DNA from: Corynebacterium sp. ACRQK
Lineage (GTDB): Bacteria; Actinomycetota; Actinomycetes; Mycobacteriales; Mycobacteriaceae
Assembly (NCBI RefSeq): GCF_022345965.1
Contig: NZ_JAKRMU010000002.1
Location: forward strand, 62,001-126,000
DNA length: 64,000 nucleotides
Reading direction: 5' to 3'
A program made the translations under genes and the position numbers. Shown here in pieces: positions 1 through 8,883 of this stretch. The notes beneath the pieces are model-generated. The model did no database searches. It was not told where the DNA came from and was given only the letters and a program-made list of their open reading frames with translations. The first letter of the stretch is position 1, and each line of letters begins with the position of its first letter.

Positions 1-50
1 TCGACGTTCACGGCGAGGCCGTCACGCTGGTGGAGCCCGACGGAGAATAG
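1..50 (+). CDS. 3' end of an upstream gene (probably TadE-like pilin protein), partial
   Basis: An open frame enters from the left edge and stops at a TAG at 48-50; the visible residues read DVHGEAVTLVEPDGE. It ends 19 bases before the TadE-like gene that follows, so the two probably share a transcript. In actinobacteria the gene before this kind of TadE-like protein is usually another small pilus-type membrane protein. That identity is inferred from position only, because too little sequence is visible to name a family. Confidence 0.5.
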   Translation, partial: DVHGEAVTLVEPDGE

Positions 51-69
51 GGAAGGTGGAGACGAGCTC

Positions 70-393
70 ATGAGCACCGTCTATGGGGCGATGATCACGC
101 TCGGCATCCTGTCGGTGGTTTCTCTGTTGGCGTTCGGCAGCGCCATGCTGGGGCACAAGGAGCAGGCAAGCACGGCCGCGGACCTGGCCGCGCTATCGGC
201 GGCGATGGTGGTGCAGACGGGCGAGGACGAGCCGTGCGAAACGGCGCGAAGCATCGCCGACGCCAACGGAGCCGACGTGGAAAGCTGCGAGGTCAAAGGC
301 GAGTTCGTGACGGTGAACGTCACCACCCGCATGGGCTCGAACTCGCGCATCCTTCCGCAGAAGGCGCAGGCCACTGCCGGGCCGGCGGAGTAG
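70..393 (+). CDS. TadE-like small membrane protein (helicase/secretion-neighbourhood type)
   Basis: 107-residue protein with one N-terminal hydrophobic segment (about residues 5-27), then the stretch HKEQASTAADLAALSAA, which is typical of TadE/TadG-like pseudopilins, and a short extracytoplasmic tail with two cysteines. The start ATG has a GGTGGAG ribosome-binding site just upstream. It is the last gene of the run entering from the left edge. The same small TadE-like protein sits next to the DUF1998 helicase, cspA and topA in other actinobacteria, including mycobacteria, which supports the assignment. Its role in a Tad-type pilus or secretion system is inferred from family and place. Confidence 0.7.
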   Translation: MSTVYGAMITLGILSVVSLLAFGSAMLGHKEQASTAADLAALSAAMVVQTGEDEPCETARSIADANGADVESCEVKGEFVTVNVTTRMGSNSRILPQKAQATAGPAE

Positions 394-461
394 TCAGGCA
401 GCGTACTGCGGGCGTACCGCGATGTGGCGCGGGGCGTGGCACAAAGCCGCGCTTACGCAGG

Positions 462-1802
462 CTAAGCGTTGCGGAACAAGTTCGCCAGGAACGGGGTGGA
501 GTGCACCTGCGAGGCGGGGACGGTCCCGCCGTGGTCGGTGGGATACCAGTGCACCTCCACCCGCTGGTTACGGCTGCGCATATCCCCGACGAACTGGTTG
601 ATCCACATGTCCGTATTCAAGATGATGCCGATAGGGGTGGGTACGTCCATATCCTTCAGACCGTGGCCCAGGAAAACCGGCTTATCGTAGCCAGTCGCAG
701 GAGTTTGCATGAATTCACGCAACGCGGGCTCCAGGCCCGGCACCTCGCGAAGCGGCTTCGAAAACGCCCGCGCGACATTGGTGCCTTTCAGCGCCTCAGA
801 AAGCTCTGGATAACAAGAATCCTCAGCGGCCTTTACCATGCGTTTGCCCTCGTCGGTCAGGGCGGAATCGACGTCCACGTTCGGGTTGGCCTCCCGGAAC
901 GCCGCGACAATATACATCGCGTAAGTGTTCAACCCTGCCGGCAAGGGAACGGGCGGGAAGGTCGGGCTGCCCGCCAATACGATCTCCTCTACATAAGCCG
1001 GAGCGCCCGTGGCTACCGTGCCCAGGAAGTTCAGGTTCGCCTGTTGGCTCCGTTTCGTGGCGCGCAAAGCGACGTGCAGGGCCGCGCCGCCGCCCTGGGA
1101 CTGGCCAATGACCGCCCAGTTGCGGGAAAGTTTCTGGCCACCCTGCTTCGCCGCAGGCAGATCCTGCGCGGCGATTACGGAATCCACCACGTTAGCGGCA
1201 GTGGACTTGCCGTTGAGGTAACTCATCAGTCCCTCAGTTCCCATACCCGCATAGTCACTAGCGACGATCGCATAACCCTGGTTGAGCCAATGATTCAGAT
1301 AGTCCTGATCCCGCTGGGAACGCGGATTCATCGACGGAGTGCACTGATCCGCCAAGCCCACCGTTCCATGCGCCCAGGCCAACACCGGCCAGCCGCCAGC
1401 CGGAGCCTTGCCCTTCGGAAAGAACACCGCGCCGGTGGAAGGCGCCACCGCCCCGTGCTGGTTGGTCGTCGAGTAGCTAAAACGGAACTGCTGACTAGCA
1501 GCGGTCAAGCCGACAGCCGGGTCGAGCGGAACCGTGTTCATCAGCGCTCCTGCCTTAGCTGGAACCGCGCCGATCTTCAGCCCACTATCCACCGGATTGC
1601 CCGCGAAGGGAGCCGGGGTGCGCATCGGCTCGCCCTTGTTGACCAGCGCGGAAGCGCTCGACTGGAGCCCAGACGGCGCCGCGGACTGCGCGGTGGCCAC
1701 CCCGCCCATCCCGGACAACGCAAACAACGACATTGTGGCGGCGATGCTCGCCTTGACACCCCGCCGGAACCCATTGTGATTTTTCCCAGGAAAAGACTTC
1801 AT
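462..1802 (-). CDS. secreted lipase (LIP family alpha/beta hydrolase)
   Basis: 446-residue precursor with a basic N-terminus, a hydrophobic segment and a signal-peptide end near VATAQSAA (about residue 38). The mature part is an alpha/beta hydrolase with the nucleophile elbow GQSQGG (Ser about 235), preceded by a WAHGT loop as in secretory lipases of the Candida/actinobacterial LIP family. A late HGLKDMDVP (Asp) and a C-terminal DHGG (His) complete a plausible triad. I chose the ATG at 1802 because it begins the signal peptide; a TTG 45 bases upstream would add a poor leader. It probably releases fatty acids from host lipids, as expected in a lipophilic Corynebacterium. It reads toward the Tad-like gene (convergent). 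Confidence 0.8.
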   Translation of the reverse strand: MKSFPGKNHNGFRRGVKASIAATMSLFALSGMGGVATAQSAAPSGLQSSASALVNKGEPMRTPAPFAGNPVDSGLKIGAVPAKAGALMNTVPLDPAVGLTAASQQFRFSYSTTNQHGAVAPSTGAVFFPKGKAPAGGWPVLAWAHGTVGLADQCTPSMNPRSQRDQDYLNHWLNQGYAIVASDYAGMGTEGLMSYLNGKSTAANVVDSVIAAQDLPAAKQGGQKLSRNWAVIGQSQGGGAALHVALRATKRSQQANLNFLGTVATGAPAYVEEIVLAGSPTFPPVPLPAGLNTYAMYIVAAFREANPNVDVDSALTDEGKRMVKAAEDSCYPELSEALKGTNVARAFSKPLREVPGLEPALREFMQTPATGYDKPVFLGHGLKDMDVPTPIGIILNTDMWINQFVGDMRSRNQRVEVHWYPTDHGGTVPASQVHSTPFLANLFRNA

Positions 1803-1861
1803 GCGGAAAAGTATATTCTTAGGCAAGCCGGGATGTGCGCGTCCCAAAGAAAAACAGTGAA

Positions 1862-4240
1862 CTAACCCGCCGCCTCGGCCAGCGTCCGCAACAACAACAC
1901 CGCGCCCGCCTTGAACAGCGGATCATTGCCGTTGCCGCACTTCGGCGACTGCACACAAGACGGGCAACCGGACTCGCACTCGCAGTTCTCCACGGTCTCG
2001 GCGGTGGCGGCCATCCACTCGGCAAAACGTGCAAAGCCCTGTTCGGCGAAGCCCGCGCCACCCGCATAACCGTCGTACACGAACACCGTCGGCAGGCCCG
2101 TATCTGAATGCAAAGCGGTAGAAACGCCACCAATATCCCAGCGGTCGCACGTCGCAATCAGCGGCAACAGGCCGATCGCTGCATGCTCCGCAGCATGCAA
2201 CGTCCCCGGCCACGTCGGCTCCGGCAACCCCAGATCCAGCAGCACGTCCGGGTCCACGGTATAAGCCACCGCGCGGGTGCGCAGCGACTCCGGCGGCACG
2301 TCCAGCGGTACGGTCTCCAAAATCTCGCCACCCGGCAGGCGCTTCCGATAACCGCTGACGGTATGCGAAACCTCCACGTCCACATCCGCCAGCCAAACCC
2401 CTTCGCAGACCTTGCGCGTCCCCCGGGTGCGCCGTACCGCAATGTCGGTATCACGGATCACCTGGGTGGTGTACTCCGGGAACTCCGGCCGCACCCACGC
2501 CACGGATTCCTCCAGATCCAGCAGCTGCACCACGAACGTATCGCCCTGGTGTATGTACACCGCCCCGGTGTGCACGTCCGACGTCGCGCGCGACTGATCC
2601 ACCGTGCCTAGCAGTCGGCCGGAATCAGCCTCCACGATCGCCACCTGGGCCGCCGCCCCGCCGCGAATCGATACCTGCGAATGCACCTGTTCCGCCACCT
2701 TCAGATCCGCGAAAATACCCCGTGGCCTGCGCTTCAGTGCGCCCTGGCGCAGCAGGTGCTCCACCACTCGCTCCGCACCCCAGTGCGTAATCTCCGCCTC
2801 GGACAGTGGCTTTTCCGCCGCCGCGCACACCACGTGGTCTGCCAGCACGTAGGGGTTCGTCGGGTCGAACACTGTGTTCTCCACCGGCCGGTCGAGCAAA
2901 GCCTCCGGGTGGTGCAGAAGGTACGTATCCATCGGATCGTCCGCGCCGACCAACACCACTAGCGCACCCTGCCCGCGCCTGCCCGCGCGGCCCGCCTGCT
3001 GGCGGAAGCTCGCGATCGTGCCGGGGAAGCCGCTGGTCACCACCACATCCAGTCCGCCGACGTCGATGCCCAGCTCCAGTGCATTCGTCGAGGCGATGCC
3101 CAGTAGCTCGCCGTTGTCGAAGCGACGCTCCAGCTCGCGGCGATCCTCCGGGGTGTAACCCGCGCGATAGGCCGCCACCCGCACCGCATCCGCGCTGCGC
3201 CCCAGCGCCGACAGTTTCTCTGCGGCGGCGACGGAAACCACTTCCGCCCCGCGCCGGGAGCGCACGAATGTCAGCGTACGCGCGCCTTGGGCGATCGCCA
3301 GCGCCATCACGTCCGCGGCTTCGGAGTTCGCTGCCCGCCGCACCGGCGCGCCGTTTTCTCCCTCCACGTCCGGCAGGAACCCCGGCTCCCACAGCGCGAC
3401 GGTTCGCTCGCCCGCGGGCGCCCCGTCACGGGTCACTGCCACCACCTCTGGCCGCCCCGTCAGCCGGCGCGCATGTGCCGCCGGATCCACACTGGTTGCA
3501 GATGCCAAAACGATGGTCGGCGCCGTTCCACACAGCCGCAGCAGCCGTCGCAGCACCATCGCCACGTGCGCGCCGAACACCCCGCGGTACACGTGGCACT
3601 CATCGATCACCACATAGCGCAGCGTGCGCAGCAGTCGGCTCCACGACTGTGGGTTCCCCAGGATCGAGGCGTGCAGCATGTCCGGGTTCGTCACGATCAC
3701 CCGCGCCTGGTCGCGGATCACCCGCCGCGTCTCGGGCGGGGTGTCGCCGTCGTAGGTGGCCACCATGATGTCGTTCAGGTTCGCCGCGCCCGCGCACATC
3801 CGTGCCAACGCCGCCCGCTGGTCCTGCGCCAATGCCTTCGTCGGCGCAATATAGAGGGCCGTCGCGGTACTCGCCGTAGCGAGGTCGCTCAGGGCTGCTA
3901 GTTGGTAGCCGAGGCTCTTTCCGGACGCCGTGCCGGTGGCAACCACCACATCCCGCCCCGCATGTGCGTAGTTCGCGGTCTCCACCTGGTGCGACCAGGG
4001 GTTAGAAATGCCCTGTTCATGTAGATATTCCACTAAAGTCTCGTCGACCCAGTCCGGCCACTGCGTCGTTTGCGACGGGCGGGCGGGGATGGTGCGCGTA
4101 TGGGTGACGGTGGAGCGCGGAAACTCGGGCGTCAGATCGGCCAACAGTTCCTCGCCGAACGACGGGGCCGTGCCGCTCGCTGCGCTGTTTGCCGTGCCGC
4201 CGGGCGCGGAGTCTGGGGTAGGGGGCGTGGGGTCGGACAT
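1862..4240 (-). CDS. DEAD/DEAH-box helicase with DUF1998 zinc-binding C-terminus (MrfA/YprA-like)
   Basis: About 792-residue superfamily 2 helicase. Visible motifs in order are Walker A ATGTASGKS, the DECH box, SAT-like ASATS, the second RecA domain with TNALELGIDVGGLD, and QQAGRAGRRGQ. The C-terminus carries four clustered cysteines (CECESGCPSCVQSPKCGNGN), the signature of the DUF1998 MrfA-like branch, linked in Bacillus to repair of mitomycin damage. The order helicase, cspA, topA, adenylate cyclase, holB is conserved in actinobacteria. I chose the ATG opening MSDPTPP at 4240; upstream in-frame ATG/TTG codons exist and none has a clear ribosome-binding site, so the start is uncertain. Confidence 0.85.
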   Translation of the reverse strand: MSDPTPPTPDSAPGGTANSAASGTAPSFGEELLADLTPEFPRSTVTHTRTIPARPSQTTQWPDWVDETLVEYLHEQGISNPWSHQVETANYAHAGRDVVVATGTASGKSLGYQLAALSDLATASTATALYIAPTKALAQDQRAALARMCAGAANLNDIMVATYDGDTPPETRRVIRDQARVIVTNPDMLHASILGNPQSWSRLLRTLRYVVIDECHVYRGVFGAHVAMVLRRLLRLCGTAPTIVLASATSVDPAAHARRLTGRPEVVAVTRDGAPAGERTVALWEPGFLPDVEGENGAPVRRAANSEAADVMALAIAQGARTLTFVRSRRGAEVVSVAAAEKLSALGRSADAVRVAAYRAGYTPEDRRELERRFDNGELLGIASTNALELGIDVGGLDVVVTSGFPGTIASFRQQAGRAGRRGQGALVVLVGADDPMDTYLLHHPEALLDRPVENTVFDPTNPYVLADHVVCAAAEKPLSEAEITHWGAERVVEHLLRQGALKRRPRGIFADLKVAEQVHSQVSIRGGAAAQVAIVEADSGRLLGTVDQSRATSDVHTGAVYIHQGDTFVVQLLDLEESVAWVRPEFPEYTTQVIRDTDIAVRRTRGTRKVCEGVWLADVDVEVSHTVSGYRKRLPGGEILETVPLDVPPESLRTRAVAYTVDPDVLLDLGLPEPTWPGTLHAAEHAAIGLLPLIATCDRWDIGGVSTALHSDTGLPTVFVYDGYAGGAGFAEQGFARFAEWMAATAETVENCECESGCPSCVQSPKCGNGNDPLFKAGAVLLLRTLAEAAG

Positions 4241-4334
4241 TAAAGTCAGTTCTAGACCCATTAGGGGGTGGATACAAGTCATTGTCCTGCGGAATCCACA
4301 CTCGTTCGAATGTTTAACCCGCAACGTGGCAGAC

Positions 4335-4340
4335 TATAGT
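4335..4340 (+). promoter_or_regulatory. candidate -10 box for cspA, implying a long 5' leader
   Basis: TATAGT fits the actinobacterial -10 consensus and lies about 165 bases before the cspA start, in the divergent gap with the helicase gene. A transcript starting just downstream would have a leader of roughly 155 bases, as is common for cold-shock mRNAs. No convincing -35 box is visible, so this is a motif match only. Confidence 0.35.
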
Positions 4341-4504
4341 GTGGTTATTAAAATCCTCGGAACTTTTCCGCTCGCCTCGGCGTGAGGTGGGGTCTCGTTG
4401 GGTTTTGGGCCGAATGGGTTGGAAACGAAGTATCTTCCGACCTCGGCGTTTGGTGGTCGCAGAAGACTTGCGCCGGACAGATTCAACAAGATAGGTAGAA
4501 ATTC

Positions 4505-4708
4505 ATGGCACAGGGAACCGTCAAGTGGTTCAACGCAGAGAAGGGCTTCGGCTTCATCGCCCCGGACGACGGATCTTCCGACGTCTTCGTCCACTATTCT
4601 GAGGTCCAGGGCAGCGGCTTCCGCACCCTTGAGGAGAACCAGAAGGTCGAGTTCGAGATCGGCGAGGGCGCCAAGGGCCCGCAGGCTCAAAACGTCACGG
4701 CTCTTTAA
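4505..4708 (+). CDS. cspA: cold-shock protein CspA
   Basis: 67-residue single OB-fold protein beginning [18 protein letters not shown], with the RNP1 KGFGFI and RNP2 VFVHYS motifs that bind single-stranded RNA and DNA. Length and sequence are typical for an actinobacterial CspA that melts mRNA structure in the cytoplasm. An AGGTAG ribosome-binding site precedes the ATG. It is divergent from the DUF1998 helicase and followed by a strong hairpin terminator, so it is probably monocistronic. A long untranslated leader suggests post-transcriptional control. Confidence 0.97.
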   Translation: MAQGTVKWFNAEKGFGFIAPDDGSSDVFVHYSEVQGSGFRTLEENQKVEFEIGEGAKGPQAQNVTAL

Positions 4709-4727
4709 AACCCGCAGGGTTTCAGCA

Positions 4728-4767
4728 AGCCCCCGCCCACGGTGCATCTCGCGCCCTGGCGGGGGCT
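4728..4767 (+). terminator. rho-independent terminator after cspA
   Basis: AGCCCCCGCC at 4728-4737 pairs perfectly with GGCGGGGGCT at 4758-4767 across a 20-base loop, directly downstream of the cspA stop. The T-run after it is short. Confidence 0.7.
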
Positions 4768-4933
4768 TCGCCGATTAAGGCTGGGCCTACCCCGGTTGCA
4801 AATAAATTGCGTAAACCGCGTAGTGTCGCTTAGAAATGCGTAAGTGGCCCCCGGAAAGAACCATTGCGATAAACCTGTATAAACAATGGCACCCGGCAAA
4901 CTTAAAATTTTGAAGGATGTGTGAGATCAACCG

Positions 4934-7900
4934 ATGGCAAACGATGACGTCAAGCGTCTAGTGATCGTTGAGTCGGCGACGAAGGCCAAGAAGATCGCCC
5001 CGATCCTGGGGTCGAACTACATCGTCGAGGCTTCCGTCGGGCACATCCGTGACCTCCCCCGGGGCGCGGCAGACGTACCGGCGAAGTATAAGAAGGAGCC
5101 ATGGGCGCGTCTGGGCGTCAACGTCGATAAAGATTTCGAGGCGCTCTACGTCGTCAGCCCGGACAAGAAAAAGAAGGTCTCCGACCTGAAGGCCAAACTC
5201 AAGCAGGTCGATGAGCTGTACCTGGCGACAGACCCCGACCGTGAGGGTGAGGCTATCGCGTGGCACCTGCTCGAGGTGCTGAAGCCGAAGGTGCCGGTGC
5301 GCCGCATGGTTTTCCACGAGATTACGAAGAACGCCATCCTCAAGGCCGCACAGAACACCCGCGAGCTCGATTACGACCTGGTCGATGCGCAGGAATCCCG
5401 CCGCGTACTGGATCGCCTGTACGGCTACGAGGTCTCCCCGGTGCTGTGGAAGAAGGTCATGCCGCGACTATCCGCCGGTCGCGTGCAGTCCGTCGCCACC
5501 CGCGTGATCGTGGAGCGCGAGCGCGAGCGCATGAAGTTTATCGCCGCCGAGTACTGGGACTTGAGCGCCACGTTCGGCGTGGTAGATGCTGTTTCTTCTT
5601 CTCTTGATGACGCCGCCCCGGACTCCTTTGAAGCACGGTTGGCAACGGTCGCCGGCAAGCGCGTGGCTCAGGGCCGTGACTTTGGCGACGACGGCAAGCT
5701 GAAGGCCAGCGCAAAGGAAACATTTGTCCTGGATAGGGCGAAGGCGAAGTCCCTGGCCGACGGACTGCAGGGCCAGGAGTTCGCCGTGACGGCGGTGGAG
5801 GAAAAGCCCTACACTCGCCGCCCGTACCCGCCGTTTATGACCTCCACCCTGCAGCAGGAGGCCGGCCGCAAGCTCCGCTTTACCTCAGAGCGCACGATGC
5901 GCATTGCTCAGCGCCTGTACGAAAACGGCCACATTACTTATATGCGTACCGACTCGACCACCCTGTCGACCGCCGGTATCGAGGCCGCCCGCAGGCAGGC
6001 CAAGGAGCTCTACGGAGCGAAGTTCGTGGCCGACGGCCCGCGCCAGTACTCCCGCAAAGTGAAGAACTCGCAGGAGGCCCACGAGGCAATCCGCCCGGCG
6101 GGCGAGACCTTCCAGACTCCCGGCCAGCTAAGCAACCAGCTGGATGCCGAGGAGTTCAAACTCTACGAGCTGATTTGGCAGCGCACCGTGGCCTCCCAGA
6201 TGGCCGACGCGAAGGGCCAGTCCATGAAGCTCACCGTCGCCGGCGACGCAAAGTCGGGCGAGACCTGTGAATTTACCGCAACCGGGCGCACCCTGACCTT
6301 TCCAGGATTCCTGAAGGCCTACGTGGAGGTCAGCCGCACCGCCGATGGCCGCGACGTCGCCGATAACGCGGAAAAGCGACTGCCGCAGCTGACCAAGGGC
6401 GACGAGCTGAACGCGCGGGACGTGGCCGCCGACGGCCACTCGACGAACCCGCCTGCCCGCTATACCGAGGCCTCGCTGGTGAAGAAGATGGAGGAGATGG
6501 GCATTGGCCGCCCGTCGACCTATGCATCCATCATTCGCACCATCCAGGACCGCGGCTACGTGCTGCCGCGCGGCAACGCACTGGTGCCATCGTGGGTGGC
6601 CTTCGCCGTCGTCGGCCTGCTGGAGCAGAACTTCGGTGCCCTGGTGGACTACGACTTCACCTCCGCGATGGAAGACGAGCTGGATGCCATCGCCGCCGGA
6701 GATCAGGACCGCGTGAACTGGCTGAAGGGCTTCTACTTCGGCGATAGCTCCCGCCCGGAGGCTCCGGGCGCGGTGGTGCCCCGCCTGGGTGGCTTGAAGC
6801 ACATCGTGGGCGACAACCTGGAGCAGATCGATGCCCGCCGGGTGAACTCCCTGCACATCTTCGACGATGAAAACGGCGTGCCGATCGTCGTCCGCGTGGG
6901 CCGCTACGGCCCCTACCTGGAGCGCATCAAGCCGGTACCGGCAGGGGCGCCGGAGGGTACCGAGCCGGAGGTGCAGCGCGCCAACCTGCCGGAATCCATG
7001 ACCCCGGACGGGCTGACCCTGGAGGTGGCCGAGAAGCTCTTCGCCACCCCGCAGGGTGGCCGAGAGCTGGGCACCAACCCGGCCAACGGGCGCACTATCG
7101 TTGCCCGCGAGGGACGCTACGGCCCTTACGTCACCGAGGTGCTCGGCGAAGACGAGGAATCCCGAGTGGCCGAGGAGGCCGTGAAGGTCTGGGAGGCCGA
7201 GCGCGACGAGCAGGATCGCGAGCGTGAGGCTGAGGGCAAGAAGCCGCTGAGCCGCGAGACCAAGACAGCGCAGGCGCAGAAGGAAAAACGCGTCAAGCAG
7301 ATCGTCGAGGAGACACTGAAGCCCAAGACCGCCAGCTTGTTCAGCGGCATGGAGCCAGCCAGCGTGACGCTGGAGGAGGCTTTGAAGCTCATGAGCCTGC
7401 CGCGCGAGGTGGGCGTCGACCCGAGCGACAACGAGGTGATCACCGCCCAGAACGGTCGCTACGGCCCCTACCTCAAGAAGGGCAAGGATTCCCGCTCGCT
7501 GGCCAACGAGGAGCAGATCTTTACGATCACCCTCGACGAAGCTCGTCGCATTTACGCCGAGCCGAAGCGCCGCGGCCGAGCGGCCGCGCAGCCGCCGCTG
7601 AAGCAGCTGGGTGATAACGACGTGTCCGGCAAGCCGATGACCGTCAAGGACGGTCGCTTCGGCGCTTATGTCACGGATGGCACCACCAATGCCTCCCTGC
7701 GCAAGGGCGATACTCCGGAGACGATGACTGACGCCCGCGCGAACGAGCTGCTGTCGGAGCGGCGCGCCAAGCAGGCAGCCGAGGGTTCGGCACCTGCGAA
7801 GTCGAGCCGCAAGGCCGCAAAGAAGTCGGCCAAGAAAACGACGAAGAAGACGACCAAGAAGGCCGCAAAGAAGACGACGAAAAAGACGGCGAAGAAGCCA

Positions 7901-7939
7901 CCGACGCTCACCAAGCGCACGGTGAAGAAGTCTCGCTAA
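4934..7939 (+). CDS. topA: DNA topoisomerase I
   Basis: 1001-residue type IA topoisomerase that relaxes negative supercoils. The N-terminus has the TOPRIM glutamate in LVIVESATKAKKI and DPDREGEAIAWHL; the catalytic tyrosine is Tyr336 in TYMRTDST. After the core there are several repeated C-terminal domains, each with a G-R-Y/F-G-P/A-Y type motif (about residues 655, 735, 837 and 913), as in mycobacterial TopA, which lacks zinc fingers. The last about 60 residues are a Lys/Thr/Ala-rich basic tail that probably binds DNA. It stands alone after cspA and ahead of the CaiB-like gene. Confidence 0.97.
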   Translation: MANDDVKRLVIVESATKAKKIAPILGSNYIVEASVGHIRDLPRGAADVPAKYKKEPWARLGVNVDKDFEALYVVSPDKKKKVSDLKAKLKQVDELYLATDPDREGEAIAWHLLEVLKPKVPVRRMVFHEITKNAILKAAQNTRELDYDLVDAQESRRVLDRLYGYEVSPVLWKKVMPRLSAGRVQSVATRVIVERERERMKFIAAEYWDLSATFGVVDAVSSSLDDAAPDSFEARLATVAGKRVAQGRDFGDDGKLKASAKETFVLDRAKAKSLADGLQGQEFAVTAVEEKPYTRRPYPPFMTSTLQQEAGRKLRFTSERTMRIAQRLYENGHITYMRTDSTTLSTAGIEAARRQAKELYGAKFVADGPRQYSRKVKNSQEAHEAIRPAGETFQTPGQLSNQLDAEEFKLYELIWQRTVASQMADAKGQSMKLTVAGDAKSGETCEFTATGRTLTFPGFLKAYVEVSRTADGRDVADNAEKRLPQLTKGDELNARDVAADGHSTNPPARYTEASLVKKMEEMGIGRPSTYASIIRTIQDRGYVLPRGNALVPSWVAFAVVGLLEQNFGALVDYDFTSAMEDELDAIAAGDQDRVNWLKGFYFGDSSRPEAPGAVVPRLGGLKHIVGDNLEQIDARRVNSLHIFDDENGVPIVVRVGRYGPYLERIKPVPAGAPEGTEPEVQRANLPESMTPDGLTLEVAEKLFATPQGGRELGTNPANGRTIVAREGRYGPYVTEVLGEDEESRVAEEAVKVWEAERDEQDREREAEGKKPLSRETKTAQAQKEKRVKQIVEETLKPKTASLFSGMEPASVTLEEALKLMSLPREVGVDPSDNEVITAQNGRYGPYLKKGKDSRSLANEEQIFTITLDEARRIYAEPKRRGRAAAQPPLKQLGDNDVSGKPMTVKDGRFGAYVTDGTTNASLRKGDTPETMTDARANELLSERRAKQAAEGSAPAKSSRKAAKKSAKKTTKKTTKKAAKKTTKKTAKKPPTLTKRTVKKSR

Positions 7940-7980
7940 ATCGCCCTTACTTTTGGTTGGGAACTGATACGTTCATCAGC

Positions 7981-8883
7981 ATGCACCAGCTCCCGAACTT
8001 CACCGTCGTCACCCTGGCCCCGAACCTGCCAGGCCCCGTTGCCGCCAAGCGCCTGCATGAGCTCGGCGGCACCGTCATCAAGGTCGAAGGCCCCGGCAAG
8101 GCTGCCGACCCCATGCGCCTGTACTGCGAGCCCTACTACCAGCACTTGGTGGAGGGGCAGGAGGTGCGCAGCATCGACCTGAAGAAGGAATCCGGCCTGC
8201 AGGAACTACACGAACTGCTGGCAGAGGCGGACCTGCTGCTCACCAGCTCCCGCCCTGCCTCGCTGCAGCGCCTGGGGCTCGGCTGGGAAGACCTCCGCGC
8301 GCGCTACCCGTCCCTGGCGCAGGTGGCGATCGTTGGCCACTCCGGAGAGCACGTCGACGTCGCCGGCCACGACCTGACCTATGAAGCACACGCAGGCACC
8401 CTTTCCTTTAATGGCGATGAGCCCGTCATGCCCGTGGTGCCTATCGCCGACCTGGCAGGCGCGGAACGCGCCGTCTCGCAGGCGCTGACAGCCCTGTGGC
8501 AGGCTAGCGCTACCGGTCAGGGCACTTACCACGAGGTCGCCCTGGCCGACATGGCCACGGAGTTTGCCACGCCCGCCCGCTTCCGCCTGACCGGACCGGA
8601 CACTCTGCTTGGTGGCCTTCTGCCAGGTTATGGCCTCTACCAGGCCGAGTGCGGGGGCTGGGTGGCTATCGCTGCGCTGGAGCCGCATTTCTTCGTCGGC
8701 CTCATCGAGGCGCTGCACGAGGAAGGCCTGCTGCCGGAGGGCACCACGGCCGAAAAGCTGCAATCCAAGGGGATCACCGCCGAGCAGCTGGCCGCGGCAG
8801 TGGGGCAGAAGACGGCGGCGTGGTGGGACGAGGTGGCGTCGAAAAGAAACCTCCCCATCGCCGCAGTACGGCGCGGGGCCTAA
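7981..8883 (+). CDS. CaiB/BaiF-family CoA-transferase-like protein
   Basis: 300-residue protein with family III CoA-transferase features: the opening LPNFTVVTLAPNLPGPVAAKRLHELGGTVIKVE-type strand-loop, then SIDLKKESG, LLTSSRPASLQRLGL and YEAHAGTLSF. It is somewhat shorter than classical family members (about 400 residues), so the substrate cannot be named. Family members move CoA between organic acids in the cytoplasm. I chose ATG 7981 over the upstream TTG at 7957, since the family normally begins a few residues before the conserved strand. It overlaps the convergent adenylate cyclase gene by 4 bases. Confidence 0.75.
   Translation: MHQLPNFTVVTLAPNLPGPVAAKRLHELGGTVIKVEGPGKAADPMRLYCEPYYQHLVEGQEVRSIDLKKESGLQELHELLAEADLLLTSSRPASLQRLGLGWEDLRARYPSLAQVAIVGHSGEHVDVAGHDLTYEAHAGTLSFNGDEPVMPVVPIADLAGAERAVSQALTALWQASATGQGTYHEVALADMATEFATPARFRLTGPDTLLGGLLPGYGLYQAECGGWVAIAALEPHFFVGLIEALHEEGLLPEGTTAEKLQSKGITAEQLAAAVGQKTAAWWDEVASKRNLPIAAVRRGA

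Noticed and set aside
234-1865. Long plus-strand open frame (543 residues) opposite the lipase gene
   Set aside because: Its translation is Arg/His-rich with no domain, and the minus strand encodes a complete lipase with signal peptide and catalytic motif; it is an antisense shadow in GC-rich DNA.
7795-7930. Apparent direct repeat of AAGAAGACGACC-like words
   Set aside because: It encodes the Lys/Thr/Ala tail of topoisomerase I, a known low-complexity feature of actinobacterial TopA, not a DNA repeat element.
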